Origin: Pycnococcus provasolii
Taxonomy: Eukaryota > Chlorophyta > Pseudoscourfieldiophyceae > Pseudoscourfieldiales > Pycnococcaceae
Direction: 5' to 3'
Assembly: GCA_938743325.2 (NCBI GenBank)
Contig: OW568861.1
Location: 1-64,000, forward strand
Length of the DNA: 64,000 nt
This document shows, in pieces, positions 19,162-28,801 of this stretch; position 1 is the first letter of the stretch; the number at the start of each line of letters is the position of its first letter. The notes below the pieces were generated by a model. That model worked only from the letters and a program-made list of their open reading frames with translations. It ran no database searches and was not told the origin of the DNA. The translations under genes were made by a program, and so were the position numbers.

Positions 19162-19644
19162 TTACGATCGCGCGCGCAGGAGTGCCAAGCCGAAGAACAC
19201 GCTCGTTGCAAGGCTTGCCGTGGCGAGAACAGTGCTTGCCCGAAGGTATGCCTGGCTTGTCTGCAACTGCTGCTCCATTTCGTCCCGTAAAGCGCGTTCC
19301 TTTTTGAGCTCGGCACGTGCTTTCTCCTCGTTCGCCTTTGCGGCATTGCTCTCGACTCGCAGTTCTTCGATCTTCGTGATCAGCCCTGCCATCTGGTGAA
19401 CAGGTGGCTCGGCTTCCGCGCGCGTCGGCGCAGGCGCCGGCACCGCTCGCACCTGTTTCTTTGCAGGAGCGTCGCTTCGCTGCTCGCCGCCGTTCTGCTG
19501 TGCGTTGCTGTTAACGGCGCGATCCCCGAGCACTGTCGCCGTCTGCGCGGGTGTTGCTGCACTAGCCTCCTCTGCGTCCGCTGCGCCCTGCGCCTGCTTC
19601 GCCGCCTGCTTGGCTGAGCGGTCCTTCGCCTTGGTCTTGCCCAT
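19162..19644 (-). CDS. Tail-anchored coiled-coil protein, unknown
   Basis: The protein has 160 residues and no recognised family. The N-terminus is basic, then Ala/Gln-rich (1-75). A coiled coil rich in Glu, Lys and Ala follows (85-130). A hydrophobic segment (132-154) ends in LLRARS, giving a tail-anchor topology with the coil in the cytosol. It is divergent from the DENN gene (371 bp). Confidence 0.65.
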   Translation of the reverse strand: MGKTKAKDRSAKQAAKQAQGAADAEEASAATPAQTATVLGDRAVNSNAQQNGGEQRSDAPAKKQVRAVPAPAPTRAEAEPPVHQMAGLITKIEELRVESNAAKANEEKARAELKKERALRDEMEQQLQTSQAYLRASTVLATASLATSVFFGLALLRARS

Positions 19645-20015
19645 TGCGTTGTGCTGCCGTAAGTGCCGTTGTGTTTTGGGTTGGGGTTATTTGGGATGGG
19701 AGGGCGGCGAGGCAAATCAAGGGAAAGCATGGGACGGATAAAATCCAACTCAAACCCTAACTCAACCCCAATCATGCCTTTTGTCTTACATACAAGTCTT
19801 TCCGAGGCTGGGCGCGTTGCCCGTGATGCAAGAAATGCAGGAGGCCTCCCCTCCCCTCCTCAGCCCACATTGCCCCCTGCACCTTGGCACCTTGCAAGGA
19901 CCTCCTGCAAGGGTGGGGTATGTGATTTGAAACCGCTGAGCTCCTCCCCTTTTCCTCCCTCCTCTTCTCTCACACGGCGCGCGCGACGCTGCACGGCTTG
20001 GGCTCGTCGTTCCCC
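19645..20015. promoter_or_regulatory. Divergent intergenic region with telobox
   Basis: It contains AAACCCTAA at 19752-19760 and a GGGTTGGGGTTATTTGGG block near 19678. It lies between two outward-facing starts (19644 and 20016). Confidence 0.5.
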
Positions 20016-21995
20016 ATGGCGCCGAAGAAGCAGCCACCACCCTCCTTCTGGGACCCGGAGGCGCTGACGTCGCAGAAGAGGGAATGGCTGCGCTTCCAGC
20101 CAAACGCCGTTGCCGTCGAGCCGCGATCGCCCAACGCCTCGTATCCAACCGCAAACGCGAGAAACAACAGCGCGGCACCTCCGCCGTTCTTCGACCAGTT
20201 CATCGTCGCGGGTGCGTCTCACACGCTCGCCCAGCGCTTCGCAGGTGCGAGCCAACACACGTCCGGGCCGCACGCGAGTGCCGTGCCGGCTCAGGTGCTT
20301 GTCAGCTGGCCGCCGGACGCTGACGACGCCTCCGACGTCGACGTGTGCAGCTTCTGCTTCCCGAGCGGCGTTCCTCTCGCGCGTGTGCCCGACGTCGCAG
20401 TACTTGCACCAGGAGACCAAGTCCAGCCTCACCCAGTCCTTAGCCCGCTGTCGGCGCGCAAGCCGCAGAGGCAAACGGACGGTGGAGGTGACCACGACGC
20501 GGAGTTGGCGCGCTCGCCCATCGCGTCAACGTCCGCCGCGGCGCGCGCCAACGATACGCTCGTGGCTGTGGAGGACATGTTCGCGTTTCTTCTGAAGGAT
20601 GGGCGCGCGGATGGTGGCATGCCTGTATGGGGTGTGTGTGCGTCAACGCTTGAGGCGGTGGAAGCTAGTGTGGGCACGTCTGGCGCGCTCACGAAGCGGT
20701 GCTACGTGTTCCTAACGCGTTGGCCTTTCTTTCAGCTGCACTTCCAGGTGCTGCACAATCTGCTCGTCAGCTCGCACGGTGGGCCGTCGCCGCCATACAT
20801 CCCTCAGGAAGTGGGCATGCACATCGCCCGCATGAACATATCCGCAAGCCGCAGGGATACGCTCTCCGCACTCACGCCTGGAGGTATGCCCATGTCGCCC
20901 GTGGAGAAGGCGTACGATCTCCTCATGGCTCGCGACGTTGACAGTGACGGCGGTGGTGGAGACGACGACGACGACGATGACGACAACGACGACGAGGGAG
21001 TCAGGTCGCTTGTCATGCCTTCGACGCCGACGGGGCTGGGTGCCGCGCCTGCGCCTGAAAGTTCCGGTCCAACGACACCACCATCGACGTCACGCAGGAC
21101 ACACGTTCCCGATGCCATGCAGCGCATTCTGAAGGCTTACCAAGGATGCTCGGTACCCACCCCAGGCGGCAAGACGAGCTTCCGTACATCAGCGCATCTT
21201 CCCAAGCTTTCGTGGTCGCGCCGTGCACGGCGTCGTGCGTCGTTCGAACCTGGCGAGGCGCTCTCCATTCGCGCGGAGAGCTTCGCGGGTGCTCTCCCAC
21301 CGCTCTTGAGGCAAGACACGATCGACGACCACGACGCGGCGTGCGTTGCATGCCTGTGCCACCACCTCGACGTGTCTTCGATGATGCGCTTGCTTGCGGC
21401 GGTAATGCTCGAGCGCCAGGTGCTGATCATCTGCCCTCGCCTTGGCGCACTCACGGAGTGCATGCTCGGCGTGCTGCTTCTTCTTCGACCATTTCAGTAC
21501 CACTCCGTCTTCCTCCCCGTGCTCCCCCGCCAGCTTCGCCAGCTGCTCGACGCGCCCGTTCCGTTCCTTGTTGGGATGCAGCGCGGCCGCGGCCTCTCAA
21601 GGGCGAGAGGCCTAATTGTCGCAAACCTTTATGAAGGCGCCGTAACTGGCGCGGATGTTCCGCGCCTGCCGTCGCTAGACGCGCTCGCCGCGAAGCTTGC
21701 AGTGCCGCACGCCGCGCTCAAGGCATCCGCGGCTGAGCTCGCTGCATCGGACGCCGATTTGCGCGAGCACGCTCACGCCTTCCTCGCGCACGTTCGTGGC
21801 CACCTTGCCAGCCTCGTTGACACCGTGGCGATGCACAGCATCGCGGACGTGAGCGGCGGCGCGAGCGAGCGCGTGGCGGTACTGATGAAGAGCAGCTACG
21901 TGGACAGCTTCGACAAGGCGGATGTTCCGTTCATATCCGCCTTCGTGGAGACGCAGATGTTCTCGCACGTTTCAGACGGGTTGCTGAGCGCGTGA
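20016..21995 (+). CDS. DENN-domain protein (probable Rab GEF)
   Basis: The start is the ATG at 20016 (659 residues); the open frame runs back to a TTG at 19998. uDENN-like elements: FFDQFIVAGA, VLVSWPPD, FCFPSGV and CYVFLTRWPFFQLHFQVL. Central DENN: LLAAVMLERQVLIICPRLGALTECMLG, then LRPFQYHSVFLPVLP, then FLVGMQRG. The dDENN region is at the C-terminus with FISAFVETQMF. DENN proteins exchange GDP for GTP on Rab proteins in membrane traffic. An Asp-rich insert (about 313-325) separates uDENN and DENN. It is immediately followed by repeat copy C. Confidence 0.85.
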   Translation: MAPKKQPPPSFWDPEALTSQKREWLRFQPNAVAVEPRSPNASYPTANARNNSAAPPPFFDQFIVAGASHTLAQRFAGASQHTSGPHASAVPAQVLVSWPPDADDASDVDVCSFCFPSGVPLARVPDVAVLAPGDQVQPHPVLSPLSARKPQRQTDGGGDHDAELARSPIASTSAAARANDTLVAVEDMFAFLLKDGRADGGMPVWGVCASTLEAVEASVGTSGALTKRCYVFLTRWPFFQLHFQVLHNLLVSSHGGPSPPYIPQEVGMHIARMNISASRRDTLSALTPGGMPMSPVEKAYDLLMARDVDSDGGGGDDDDDDDDNDDEGVRSLVMPSTPTGLGAAPAPESSGPTTPPSTSRRTHVPDAMQRILKAYQGCSVPTPGGKTSFRTSAHLPKLSWSRRARRRASFEPGEALSIRAESFAGALPPLLRQDTIDDHDAACVACLCHHLDVSSMMRLLAAVMLERQVLIICPRLGALTECMLGVLLLLRPFQYHSVFLPVLPRQLRQLLDAPVPFLVGMQRGRGLSRARGLIVANLYEGAVTGADVPRLPSLDALAAKLAVPHAALKASAAELAASDADLREHAHAFLAHVRGHLASLVDTVAMHSIADVSGGASERVAVLMKSSYVDSFDKADVPFISAFVETQMFSHVSDGLLSA

Positions 21996-22000
21996 TACAC

Positions 22001-22150
22001 TGAGATCCCTCATTCAGTAACGAAGTGTACTTTACTCTATCCAGCGGTTGTCCATTCACACCATTCACTTTCACCATTCAGCCCATTCACCGGTGCCATT
22101 CACTTCGCGTTTTTGTACATTGCGCAGGTGATTTCGAAGGTTGTATCACT
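22001..22150 (+). repeat. 3'-UTR-associated dispersed repeat, copy C
   Basis: It starts 5 bp after the DENN stop, in the same sense. It holds CTCATTCAGTAACG, CCATTCACACCATTCAC, CACCATTCAGCCCATTCAC and GTGATTTCGAAGG, aligned in order with copies B and D. Confidence 0.9.
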
Positions 22151-22672
22151 CTATCAGGGCGCTTTCATTGGCTTAGTGAGGTCTCCGGTTGTGACTTGTT
22201 TTCGTTGATGTCGTCGCCAGCGCCACCAACCATGCATGACTCAAGGGTCACACTTACTACTCTACCTGCAGCTAGAGTAGTATCGAAAGGAGTCCAACGT
22301 GTGGGAAAGAGGGCTGTCTTGGAGTTGAGACTGCAATCATGTATTTACAAACAATGTACACACAAACTCCTACGAGATATTTTCAAAAAAGTCCTCGTCA
22401 GAGTGTTCACCCCAAGCATTGATGACACGCGCGTGGAATGCGTCCGTCTCCGCCTCACTTTCCAAGAGTCCCGCACCTGCCTGCTAGATGAGCGGTCGCA
22501 TCTTACGACGTGTCGTCGAGAAATAGAGCGGTGGCGCCACTGACGCGTGCGCGTATGCGTGCACGCGACGACGTGCTGCGCGTGCTGCGCTGCAGCGGAT
22601 GATTGTGACAGAATGCTCGCTCAAATCAGTCGTAACCAGTCGGAGCTCGGGTCGGACAGTCGGAGGGGGATT
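22151..22672. other. Intergenic stretch without recognised gene
   Basis: Open frames exist but show no family features. It lies between repeat copy C and a retroelement relic. Confidence 0.6.
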
Positions 22673-23029
22673 TTACAACCAACCATCCGGGATACCTTGC
22701 CCCCCCAGCGTGGCGTCGGCGTCGAGTTGTGCACCGGTATTGTCCCTTGTGGATTTCCGGGGGTAGCGGCTTGGAACGTCGGCGTTGGCATGGGCGGCAC
22801 CCGCGCGATGAACTATGGTGATGTCGTATTCACTTGCAATCAGTGCCCACCGGAGGGTGTAGATCCGCGCGAATCTACGTGCAACGCCCGGCTTCGTGCT
22901 CACTTCCCTAGCGCCGATCGTGGATAGGATCAGCAGCATGAAGTTGAGGCACCTGACGACGGCCGACCAATCAGAATTTCTGCGATCGTTTGCGGCGATG
23001 CGAAGCGGGGCATTCGCTTGTGCACACAC
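22673..23029 (-). mobile_element. Ty3-like retroelement relic, RNase H fragment
   Basis: A minus-strand frame encodes RWALIASEYDITIVHRAGAA followed by HANADVPSRYP (about 22738-22876). This is the typical end of the RNase H domain in Ty3/gypsy-type polyproteins. Nothing else of the element is recognised; it is a broken fossil. Confidence 0.7.
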
Positions 23030-23576
23030 TTAGACCTGTTGTCGCGCATGGCGCGCCCAGCGTGTGCCCAGCACATCAGAAGGACGACGCCCCGAATGAT
23101 GCTGACGCAACGTTGCACCCTGACCCGCCAGCCTCCGCGAGCAGCCAGCAAACCATCGACCTCACCCAGGTGCTCGCGCAGCAACAACAACAGATGTCGA
23201 TCTTCGCCCAAAAGCAACAACAGCAGTTCCAGCAGCAGCAACAACAGCAAGCCGCGCTCATGAGCTTTCTGCACACCATCGCCAACAGCAAGAACAATGG
23301 CGACGATACGCCGAAGCCGCCATCGCCAGTGCCTGGCTGGGATTCATCCAGACAAAAGCAAACGTACGCGTCGCCATTGATTTTTGACCCGCGCAAATAA
23401 ATTCATCTATGTTCTAAAAGTTGCTCGACCGGGATCCCCAACTTCCCCTCGGATGCAGTAGATAGGGAGATGCTTCTACAACAGATCCCCGGAAATCTGC
23501 ACCACCCCAGGCTGGAGGCGACGTGTCCACCCTCTCATCATCCATCTGTGACGGACGATCACGCGCAAGAAAGAAG

Positions 23577-25154
23577 ATGAAGCGTCGTCTGAGCGGTAAC
23601 GACGACGGCGGCGGTGGATCGCGTAGGGAAGTGCAGGCGGCGGTGGCACGCCGACGCGCGAGCCACTTTGCGCGTTTCCACGGCGATGCGGCGGACGATG
23701 ACGGCGATGGTGGCGGGGATAACCTGCACGCCGGCGCGAAGAACGCGCGCGCATCGGAGCTTGGCATGTGGGCGACGGCTAGGGACCTCGAAAAGCACAA
23801 GCAAGACGCGCTGGAAAGGCGTCTTTCGCGTGGCAACGACTTGCCCGACGCGGAGTTGAGCCCGCTTGCGGCTGCGTGGAAGCCGCGTGAGAAGGGCAAG
23901 GCGCGCGTCTACGGACCTGGGCGCGTCGAAAGGGTACCACCTCTCTTCGACATGTGCTGCCGCTTCTTGTGTGACAACCTGGAGCATGTCGCGTCTTTCG
24001 ACGGCCTTCCCGACCCTGTGCGCGTCAAGCTCGCGCACTGGTTGTCCCGCCGCCGCCTGCTGACGCCAGAGTTTCTCCCGCTCGTCACGGAAGGATCACC
24101 GACCGACGTGCAGCTCGGCGATTGCTCGCTGCTTCCGGAGGCGGATCTGAAGGAGCCGCTCGCGAACGCGCTGGCACCCAACAGTCCTCTCGGCAGTCTG
24201 CATCTTGGGCAATGCGGCCGCGGCGTGTCGGATGATCTGCTGAAGGCGCTTTTCTCCCCGTGCGCAGAAGGCCCGCGCGCAGGAAAGCTGACAAGCCTCA
24301 AGATGCATGGCGCATACCGCGCCGGCGATAATGGCGTGCTGTGTGCCATCGAAAATACCCCAGCACTTGAGGAGCTGGAGCTGTCTCACATGCCACGCCT
24401 AACGTCCAGGGTACTCGACACCATCGTCTCCACGCCGCTCGCGTGCCGCGACACGCTGCGCAGCATCAGCCTGAAGGGTAGCGAGCATGTCAGCGACCTC
24501 GCCGCGTCGCATCTCGCCGCACTTCATAATCTGCAATGTTTGGACGTTTCGGGGCTCTACAATATCACCGACGCGTTCTTCGAATCTTTGCTTGGAAGCA
24601 GCGGCGCCTCCGCGCCATACCCTCGCCTGGTGGAGATTCGTGCCGCGGCATGCCCCAACCTCACGGACAGCACGCTCAAGCGTCTGCGCGTGGCGTGCGG
24701 CGCGACGCTCGCAACGCTGGACTTTTCGGAGTGCACGCATATCACAGATGCGGGTCTGCTCGCACTCGCCAAGCGGGACGACGCGGCGGGGAGCACGGCT
24801 TTGCAGCCTCCACCCACGCTTGCAACGCTTCGCATCGCGCGGTGCCGTGGCGTGAAGAGTGCAGATGTGCTGATCACGTTCATTCAAAATTGCTGCAAGG
24901 AGAGCCTCGTGGAGGTGAGCCTGTCTTCGGTTCCAGCTGTCACCGACGGCGTGGTGGTTGAGCTCGCACAGGCGTGCGCGACGTCGCTTCGGATCGCCAA
25001 CCTGAGCTGGTGCCGTGAGGTGACCGACGGCGCGCTCGGTGTGCTAGCGGATGGGTGCAGCCGGTTGACAGAACTTTCGCTCTATGGAGATACACAGATC
25101 TCAAACTTTTTTCTTCAGGGGCATCGCAACGACGTGCTTGACATCGTCTACTAG
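23577..25154 (+). CDS. RAD7-like leucine-rich-repeat protein
   Basis: The start is the ATG at 23577 (525 residues); the frame upstream begins only at a GTG. The N-terminal third is charged. A conserved block follows, VPPLFDMCCRFLCDNLEHVASF with LPDPVRVKLAHWLS, that precedes the repeats in plant and yeast RAD7 proteins. Cysteine-containing LRRs (about 11) run to the end, for example LDFSECTHITDAGLLALA and LNLSWCREVTDG-like units. Yeast Rad7 acts with Rad16 in global-genome nucleotide excision repair and in a cullin ligase. It is convergent with the HEI10-like gene (203 bp between stops). Confidence 0.8.
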   Translation: MKRRLSGNDDGGGGSRREVQAAVARRRASHFARFHGDAADDDGDGGGDNLHAGAKNARASELGMWATARDLEKHKQDALERRLSRGNDLPDAELSPLAAAWKPREKGKARVYGPGRVERVPPLFDMCCRFLCDNLEHVASFDGLPDPVRVKLAHWLSRRRLLTPEFLPLVTEGSPTDVQLGDCSLLPEADLKEPLANALAPNSPLGSLHLGQCGRGVSDDLLKALFSPCAEGPRAGKLTSLKMHGAYRAGDNGVLCAIENTPALEELELSHMPRLTSRVLDTIVSTPLACRDTLRSISLKGSEHVSDLAASHLAALHNLQCLDVSGLYNITDAFFESLLGSSGASAPYPRLVEIRAAACPNLTDSTLKRLRVACGATLATLDFSECTHITDAGLLALAKRDDAAGSTALQPPPTLATLRIARCRGVKSADVLITFIQNCCKESLVEVSLSSVPAVTDGVVVELAQACATSLRIANLSWCREVTDGALGVLADGCSRLTELSLYGDTQISNFFLQGHRNDVLDIVY

Positions 25155-25357
25155 AAAGATTGATTCGGTTTGTAATAATAAATAAAAATTACAACTAAAA
25201 TTAGGGCACGCTAGGGCGACTCAAATCGAGCCGCGCAACAAAGCGCGACGGCGCCGCTGCAAGAGGCGCCACGGCGCTAGGTGCCGTTTGTTGTTTGGGA
25301 CGCGCCGATCCACCACCACCACCACCACCTGCCGCCTTGCGCAAGCGGCGCAACCAA

Positions 25358-26842
25358 TCAAAAGTAGTATCCGTAGGTCGGAATCGACGGCGGCGGTCCT
25401 GCAGTCGCATACTGCATCGGCGTACCTCCGCCCGCATACTGCATCGGCGTACCTCCGCCACCGCCGCCACGAAGCTTTCGCAGCTCCTCCTCAAGCGTAC
25501 GCTTCTGGCGGCTCTTCTCCTCGTACTTCTGGCGCAGCTCCGTGTTCATCTTGTCCAGGTGGACTACTTTTGTGTTGAGCGTCTCGCACTGTTTTTTCTT
25601 GCGCTGATAGCTTGCGTGAATGCGTGCGCAGGCATCATGAGCCTGACGATCAGACTCGTGCGCCTGAACCTGGTAGTGCATGCTTGTCTGCTGCGAGTAG
25701 AAGCGCAGCGCCATCTCCATAGCTGGCAGGATTGCGTCTGGATGCTGCCCCACGAGGCTGAAGATGGATGCGCGTTCTGCAAGCGGAGTCAAGCTGACCA
25801 CCTTGGTGTTTGCACGGCTGAGCGGCGTCCCCTCTGCATTCGCTAGGCAGCCCTCCACACAGCACGCGGCACTGTCGCGAATCATCTCGCGCGCGCAAGG
25901 GATGCAGAAGAGGTGGCCACACAGCGTCGCGGCGGCAGCACCTCCCGTTATCGTCTCTACACAGTTGTTGCAGGTGAATCCCACGACGTCAAGGTGCACA
26001 TCACCTACCGTGCAAGTCATCACTTCTCCTGGAGCATCTGCGTTCCCAGTGCCGCCGCTTGCAATGCGCTGTTGATGCTGCTGCTGCTGCTGCTGCTGCT
26101 GTTGTTGTTGCTGCTGCTGCTGTTGCTGGTGGTGGTGGTGTTGTATCATCTGCTGGTGGTGACGCTGCTGTTCTTCTTGCTGCATAGCCAAAAGCTGTTG
26201 CTGGTGCACCACGCGTTGTTGCTGATGAAGCGGCGTCTGGTGGATCCTCGACGTGGCCACATTACCGATGGGAACGAGTGCCATGCGGTCGTCAGCACTC
26301 GCCCTGGACTTATTCATCGTTATGCAGGATGCCGTCATGGTTGAAGACGCCGGCTGACGACGTGGAATCGACTCTCGCGTACGGCGTGGTGGTGGCGGTG
26401 GCATGACTGTCAGACCTGCGAGAGAGGGTGCGCCAGCGCCTGCACTCACCGACCGCGCGAGCCCAGTACCACGCGAACCACCACCCGCGGAAAAGCGTGA
26501 CATGGGAGGAGGAGGGGCTGCTTTGGACGGCGTGTGCGTAGACGTCGCCTCCTCTTCGTGCCTGCGTTGCTGGTGGTGCTGCTGCCTCATGACGACGTCC
26601 TCTGGCTCCTGCGTGTGTCCGTGCACAAGGGTCTCGCAGACCACGGTTCCCTCGTCTCCGTTCGCCGTCGTGACCATGCCCGTGTTGGCGAAGTGATGGG
26701 GGGCGTGCTTGACGCGGGGCGAAGCAGGCGACGAGGTGCCAGGTGGAGGGGGAAAGCAGGCTTTCCACCCTCCTTGAGCCCGGCGTTGAATTGGGGGTTG
26801 GTCGGCACGTCTTGCGGTTCGGGGTTTTGGAGGAGATCTCAT
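25358..26842 (-). CDS. HEI10: HEI10/ZIP3-family RING protein (meiotic crossover)
   Basis: The start is the ATG at 26842 (494 residues); a longer frame would overlap the end of EXO1. A long Gln/His-rich region (polyQ encoded at about 26070-26150) precedes a RING-type cluster, FTCNNCVETI...LCGHLFCIPCAREMI...CCVEGC. Then comes a block resembling HEI10: LVGQHPDAILPAMEMALRFY, a coiled coil, and KYEEKSRQKRTLEEELRKL. HEI10 marks crossover sites on meiotic chromosomes. In the family the RING is at the N-terminus; here it follows about 280 extra residues. The last RING cysteine region departs from CPxC. The end is Gly/Tyr-rich. Confidence 0.78.
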   Translation of the reverse strand: MRSPPKPRTARRADQPPIQRRAQGGWKACFPPPPGTSSPASPRVKHAPHHFANTGMVTTANGDEGTVVCETLVHGHTQEPEDVVMRQQHHQQRRHEEEATSTHTPSKAAPPPPMSRFSAGGGSRGTGLARSVSAGAGAPSLAGLTVMPPPPPRRTRESIPRRQPASSTMTASCITMNKSRASADDRMALVPIGNVATSRIHQTPLHQQQRVVHQQQLLAMQQEEQQRHHQQMIQHHHHQQQQQQQQQQQQQQQQQHQQRIASGGTGNADAPGEVMTCTVGDVHLDVVGFTCNNCVETITGGAAAATLCGHLFCIPCAREMIRDSAACCVEGCLANAEGTPLSRANTKVVSLTPLAERASIFSLVGQHPDAILPAMEMALRFYSQQTSMHYQVQAHESDRQAHDACARIHASYQRKKKQCETLNTKVVHLDKMNTELRQKYEEKSRQKRTLEEELRKLRGGGGGGTPMQYAGGGTPMQYATAGPPPSIPTYGYYF

Positions 26843-26916
26843 GGTTGCAGAGCATGAGAGCAACCCAATACTAATACTCAAATATGTTACAGTATGATAA
26901 GACAACAATATATTCA

Positions 26917-28344
26917 TCATGACGATGACGAGCGCCACTGGCCACCGCCCGCCGCCGTGGCTGCGCGCGGCGCCTTGAATGGCCGTTGTAGAATATCCGC
27001 ACTGGTCCCCCCGAACACAGGCGGAGGCGCACGCTTCGCAACATCTTGGCCACGTTCCTGCAGAACTTCCCCTTGTCCACGCCGAACCATTTTACGAAAG
27101 GCATTTGCATTCGCACCTGCACCCGCACCCGCACCGGCTGCGCATGGCGCCCTCAACGACCTTTGCATGATCCAAGAGCTCGCACCTGCACCCGCGCTCG
27201 CACCGGCACCTGCACTTGCAATTGAGCTCGCATTTTCCCACTGCTCCAGCGTCCTCGGATGTAGGCTGCCCTCGGCAACGCCGCGTGCCACCTCAGGTGC
27301 GAGCTTTGGTCCAAGGTAGTCCAGCGCCGCAGGATCCTCCTTCGCCTTCGCGGCGAGGTCTGGGGGAAGCTCCAGTAACTCCACCATCTCGCCGCGAGCT
27401 GGATCGAAGACGCGCGAGTGCTGAAAGGCATTAAGAACGCGCTGAAAGCGTTCCGCGTATCGCTCAGGAAGGCTGGATCGGTACCTCGACTCCGAAGCAA
27501 GATGAGCTTGTACGCGCTCATTGAACCGAAAGCGGCGTAGCAGTTGAACCGCCGTGCGCACACCCATGCCCTTCGCGCTTGGAAGCCAGTCGCAGCCTGC
27601 GAAGATGCACGCCGCCAGCAGCTTGGCGTGGTCAAGGCCACTGAAGAGCGGTTCAGGAAGCTTCTCCTTCTCCTTCTCTTCCGCGGAGACGACGACGTTG
27701 CCCTCAAGTACATCGTGGAGACGCACCATCTTCGCGTCACCAAACTTCGTCAGCTTGAACACGACGACCGGGCAGCCGTACGCCACCATGTCGCTGTCCT
27801 CGGTAATGACGGCTGAGCAGTGCCAGGGATGTGATTTGTCCGTGCGCGCGAGGAAGCTCATCTGTGCATCCGCCTCGTACGGCGCGACAATCGTTTCAAT
27901 GCCGTGAAGTTTTGAAGCGACGAGCAGCTCTCGCGCCATCTCTGCAGTCACGGGCACTGACTGCTGGAACATTTGGGTAGCACCTTCCACGTCGTTTTTC
28001 TCGTAGCGTGCCTTGGCTTTCGCCATGCGCTCCTTTCGCGACGCTGAACGCTTGGCGTTCTCCTCAATCTTCAGCGGCATCTGCCCACCGTCAAACACGA
28101 GAAGCGGCTTGACGCCGTGGCTCTGCAGCATCTTCGCGAGATTGAGGCAGTACTCGACGTAAGGCGGCAACTCTCCTCTATCAGTCCAAGGCGTGCGTCC
28201 GAGCCCCAGGTCGAGTGCGCACGTGAAGACAGATTTGTGCAGCCACGCGGACGTGTCTACGGCGACGCGCTGTCCTGCAAGCTCGCGTACGTGCGTGACT
28301 TTGACGTGCGGCGTTATTGCCTTGTGCAGACCCGCTATTCCCAT
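26917..28344 (-). CDS. EXO1: Exonuclease 1 (Rad2/XPG family)
   Basis: The protein has 475 residues. XPG-N: MGIAGLHKAI, VAVDTSAWLHK, VFDGGQMPLK. XPG-I: VAPYEADAQMSFLA and VITEDSDMVAYGC carry the metal-binding acids. The helix-hairpin-helix region has ACIFAGCDWLPSAKGMGVRTA. EXO1 is a 5'-3' double-strand exonuclease in mismatch repair, end resection and class I crossovers. The C-terminal tail (about 375-475) is Ala/Gly-rich and shorter than in plants or animals, with two similar segments (WIMQRSLRAPCA and DILQRPFKAPRA). It stops 74 bp before the HEI10-like gene on the same strand. Confidence 0.93.
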   Translation of the reverse strand: MGIAGLHKAITPHVKVTHVRELAGQRVAVDTSAWLHKSVFTCALDLGLGRTPWTDRGELPPYVEYCLNLAKMLQSHGVKPLLVFDGGQMPLKIEENAKRSASRKERMAKAKARYEKNDVEGATQMFQQSVPVTAEMARELLVASKLHGIETIVAPYEADAQMSFLARTDKSHPWHCSAVITEDSDMVAYGCPVVVFKLTKFGDAKMVRLHDVLEGNVVVSAEEKEKEKLPEPLFSGLDHAKLLAACIFAGCDWLPSAKGMGVRTAVQLLRRFRFNERVQAHLASESRYRSSLPERYAERFQRVLNAFQHSRVFDPARGEMVELLELPPDLAAKAKEDPAALDYLGPKLAPEVARGVAEGSLHPRTLEQWENASSIASAGAGASAGAGASSWIMQRSLRAPCAAGAGAGAGANANAFRKMVRRGQGEVLQERGQDVAKRAPPPVFGGTSADILQRPFKAPRAATAAGGGQWRSSSS

Positions 28345-28801
28345 CGCGGCGTGCTTCTTGCACTCACCAATAGGTCAGCTGTCCGTTTCCGCGACGGGTG
28401 CGACGGAGAATGAGCAGGACAACGACAACGAGGTTACCAACACGAGAGGGCGGGAGGGAGAGGGAGGGAGAGGGAGGGAAAGGGAGATCTCATTCTCTCA
28501 TTCCTCAGACTCCGCAACGACGCCTACCAAAGTCCAACGGTCAAATCGCCTAACCCTAGACCTAACCCTACGCCCTAATTATATACCCTAACCCAAACGG
28601 TCCACCTCATCAGCGTTGTTTCTCCTACCAACCGGGGTTGGTAGTTGGTATGGTACTGTACTTCTTACATATCACACACGTCGTATCCTATGCGCACGAG
28701 TCACCGCCACCTTCGCCTCGCCGCGCTAAGCGCCACCGCACTTCGGCTCTGTCCCCGCGTCTCCTCCTGCAGCACGGCGTGTGCTCCGGTAAGCGCCAAA
28801 C
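28345..28801. other. Intergenic stretch with telomere-like boxes
   Basis: Upstream of EXO1. Contains CCTAACCCTAGACCTAACCC and a further ACCCTAACCCAAAC (28549-28597) and a GGGAGA-rich tract (28449-28490). No gene is seen. Confidence 0.6.

Noticed and set aside
22990-23400. 136-codon Gln-rich frame
   Set aside because: Low-complexity, next to a retroelement relic, with no recognisable domain; it cannot be supported as a gene.
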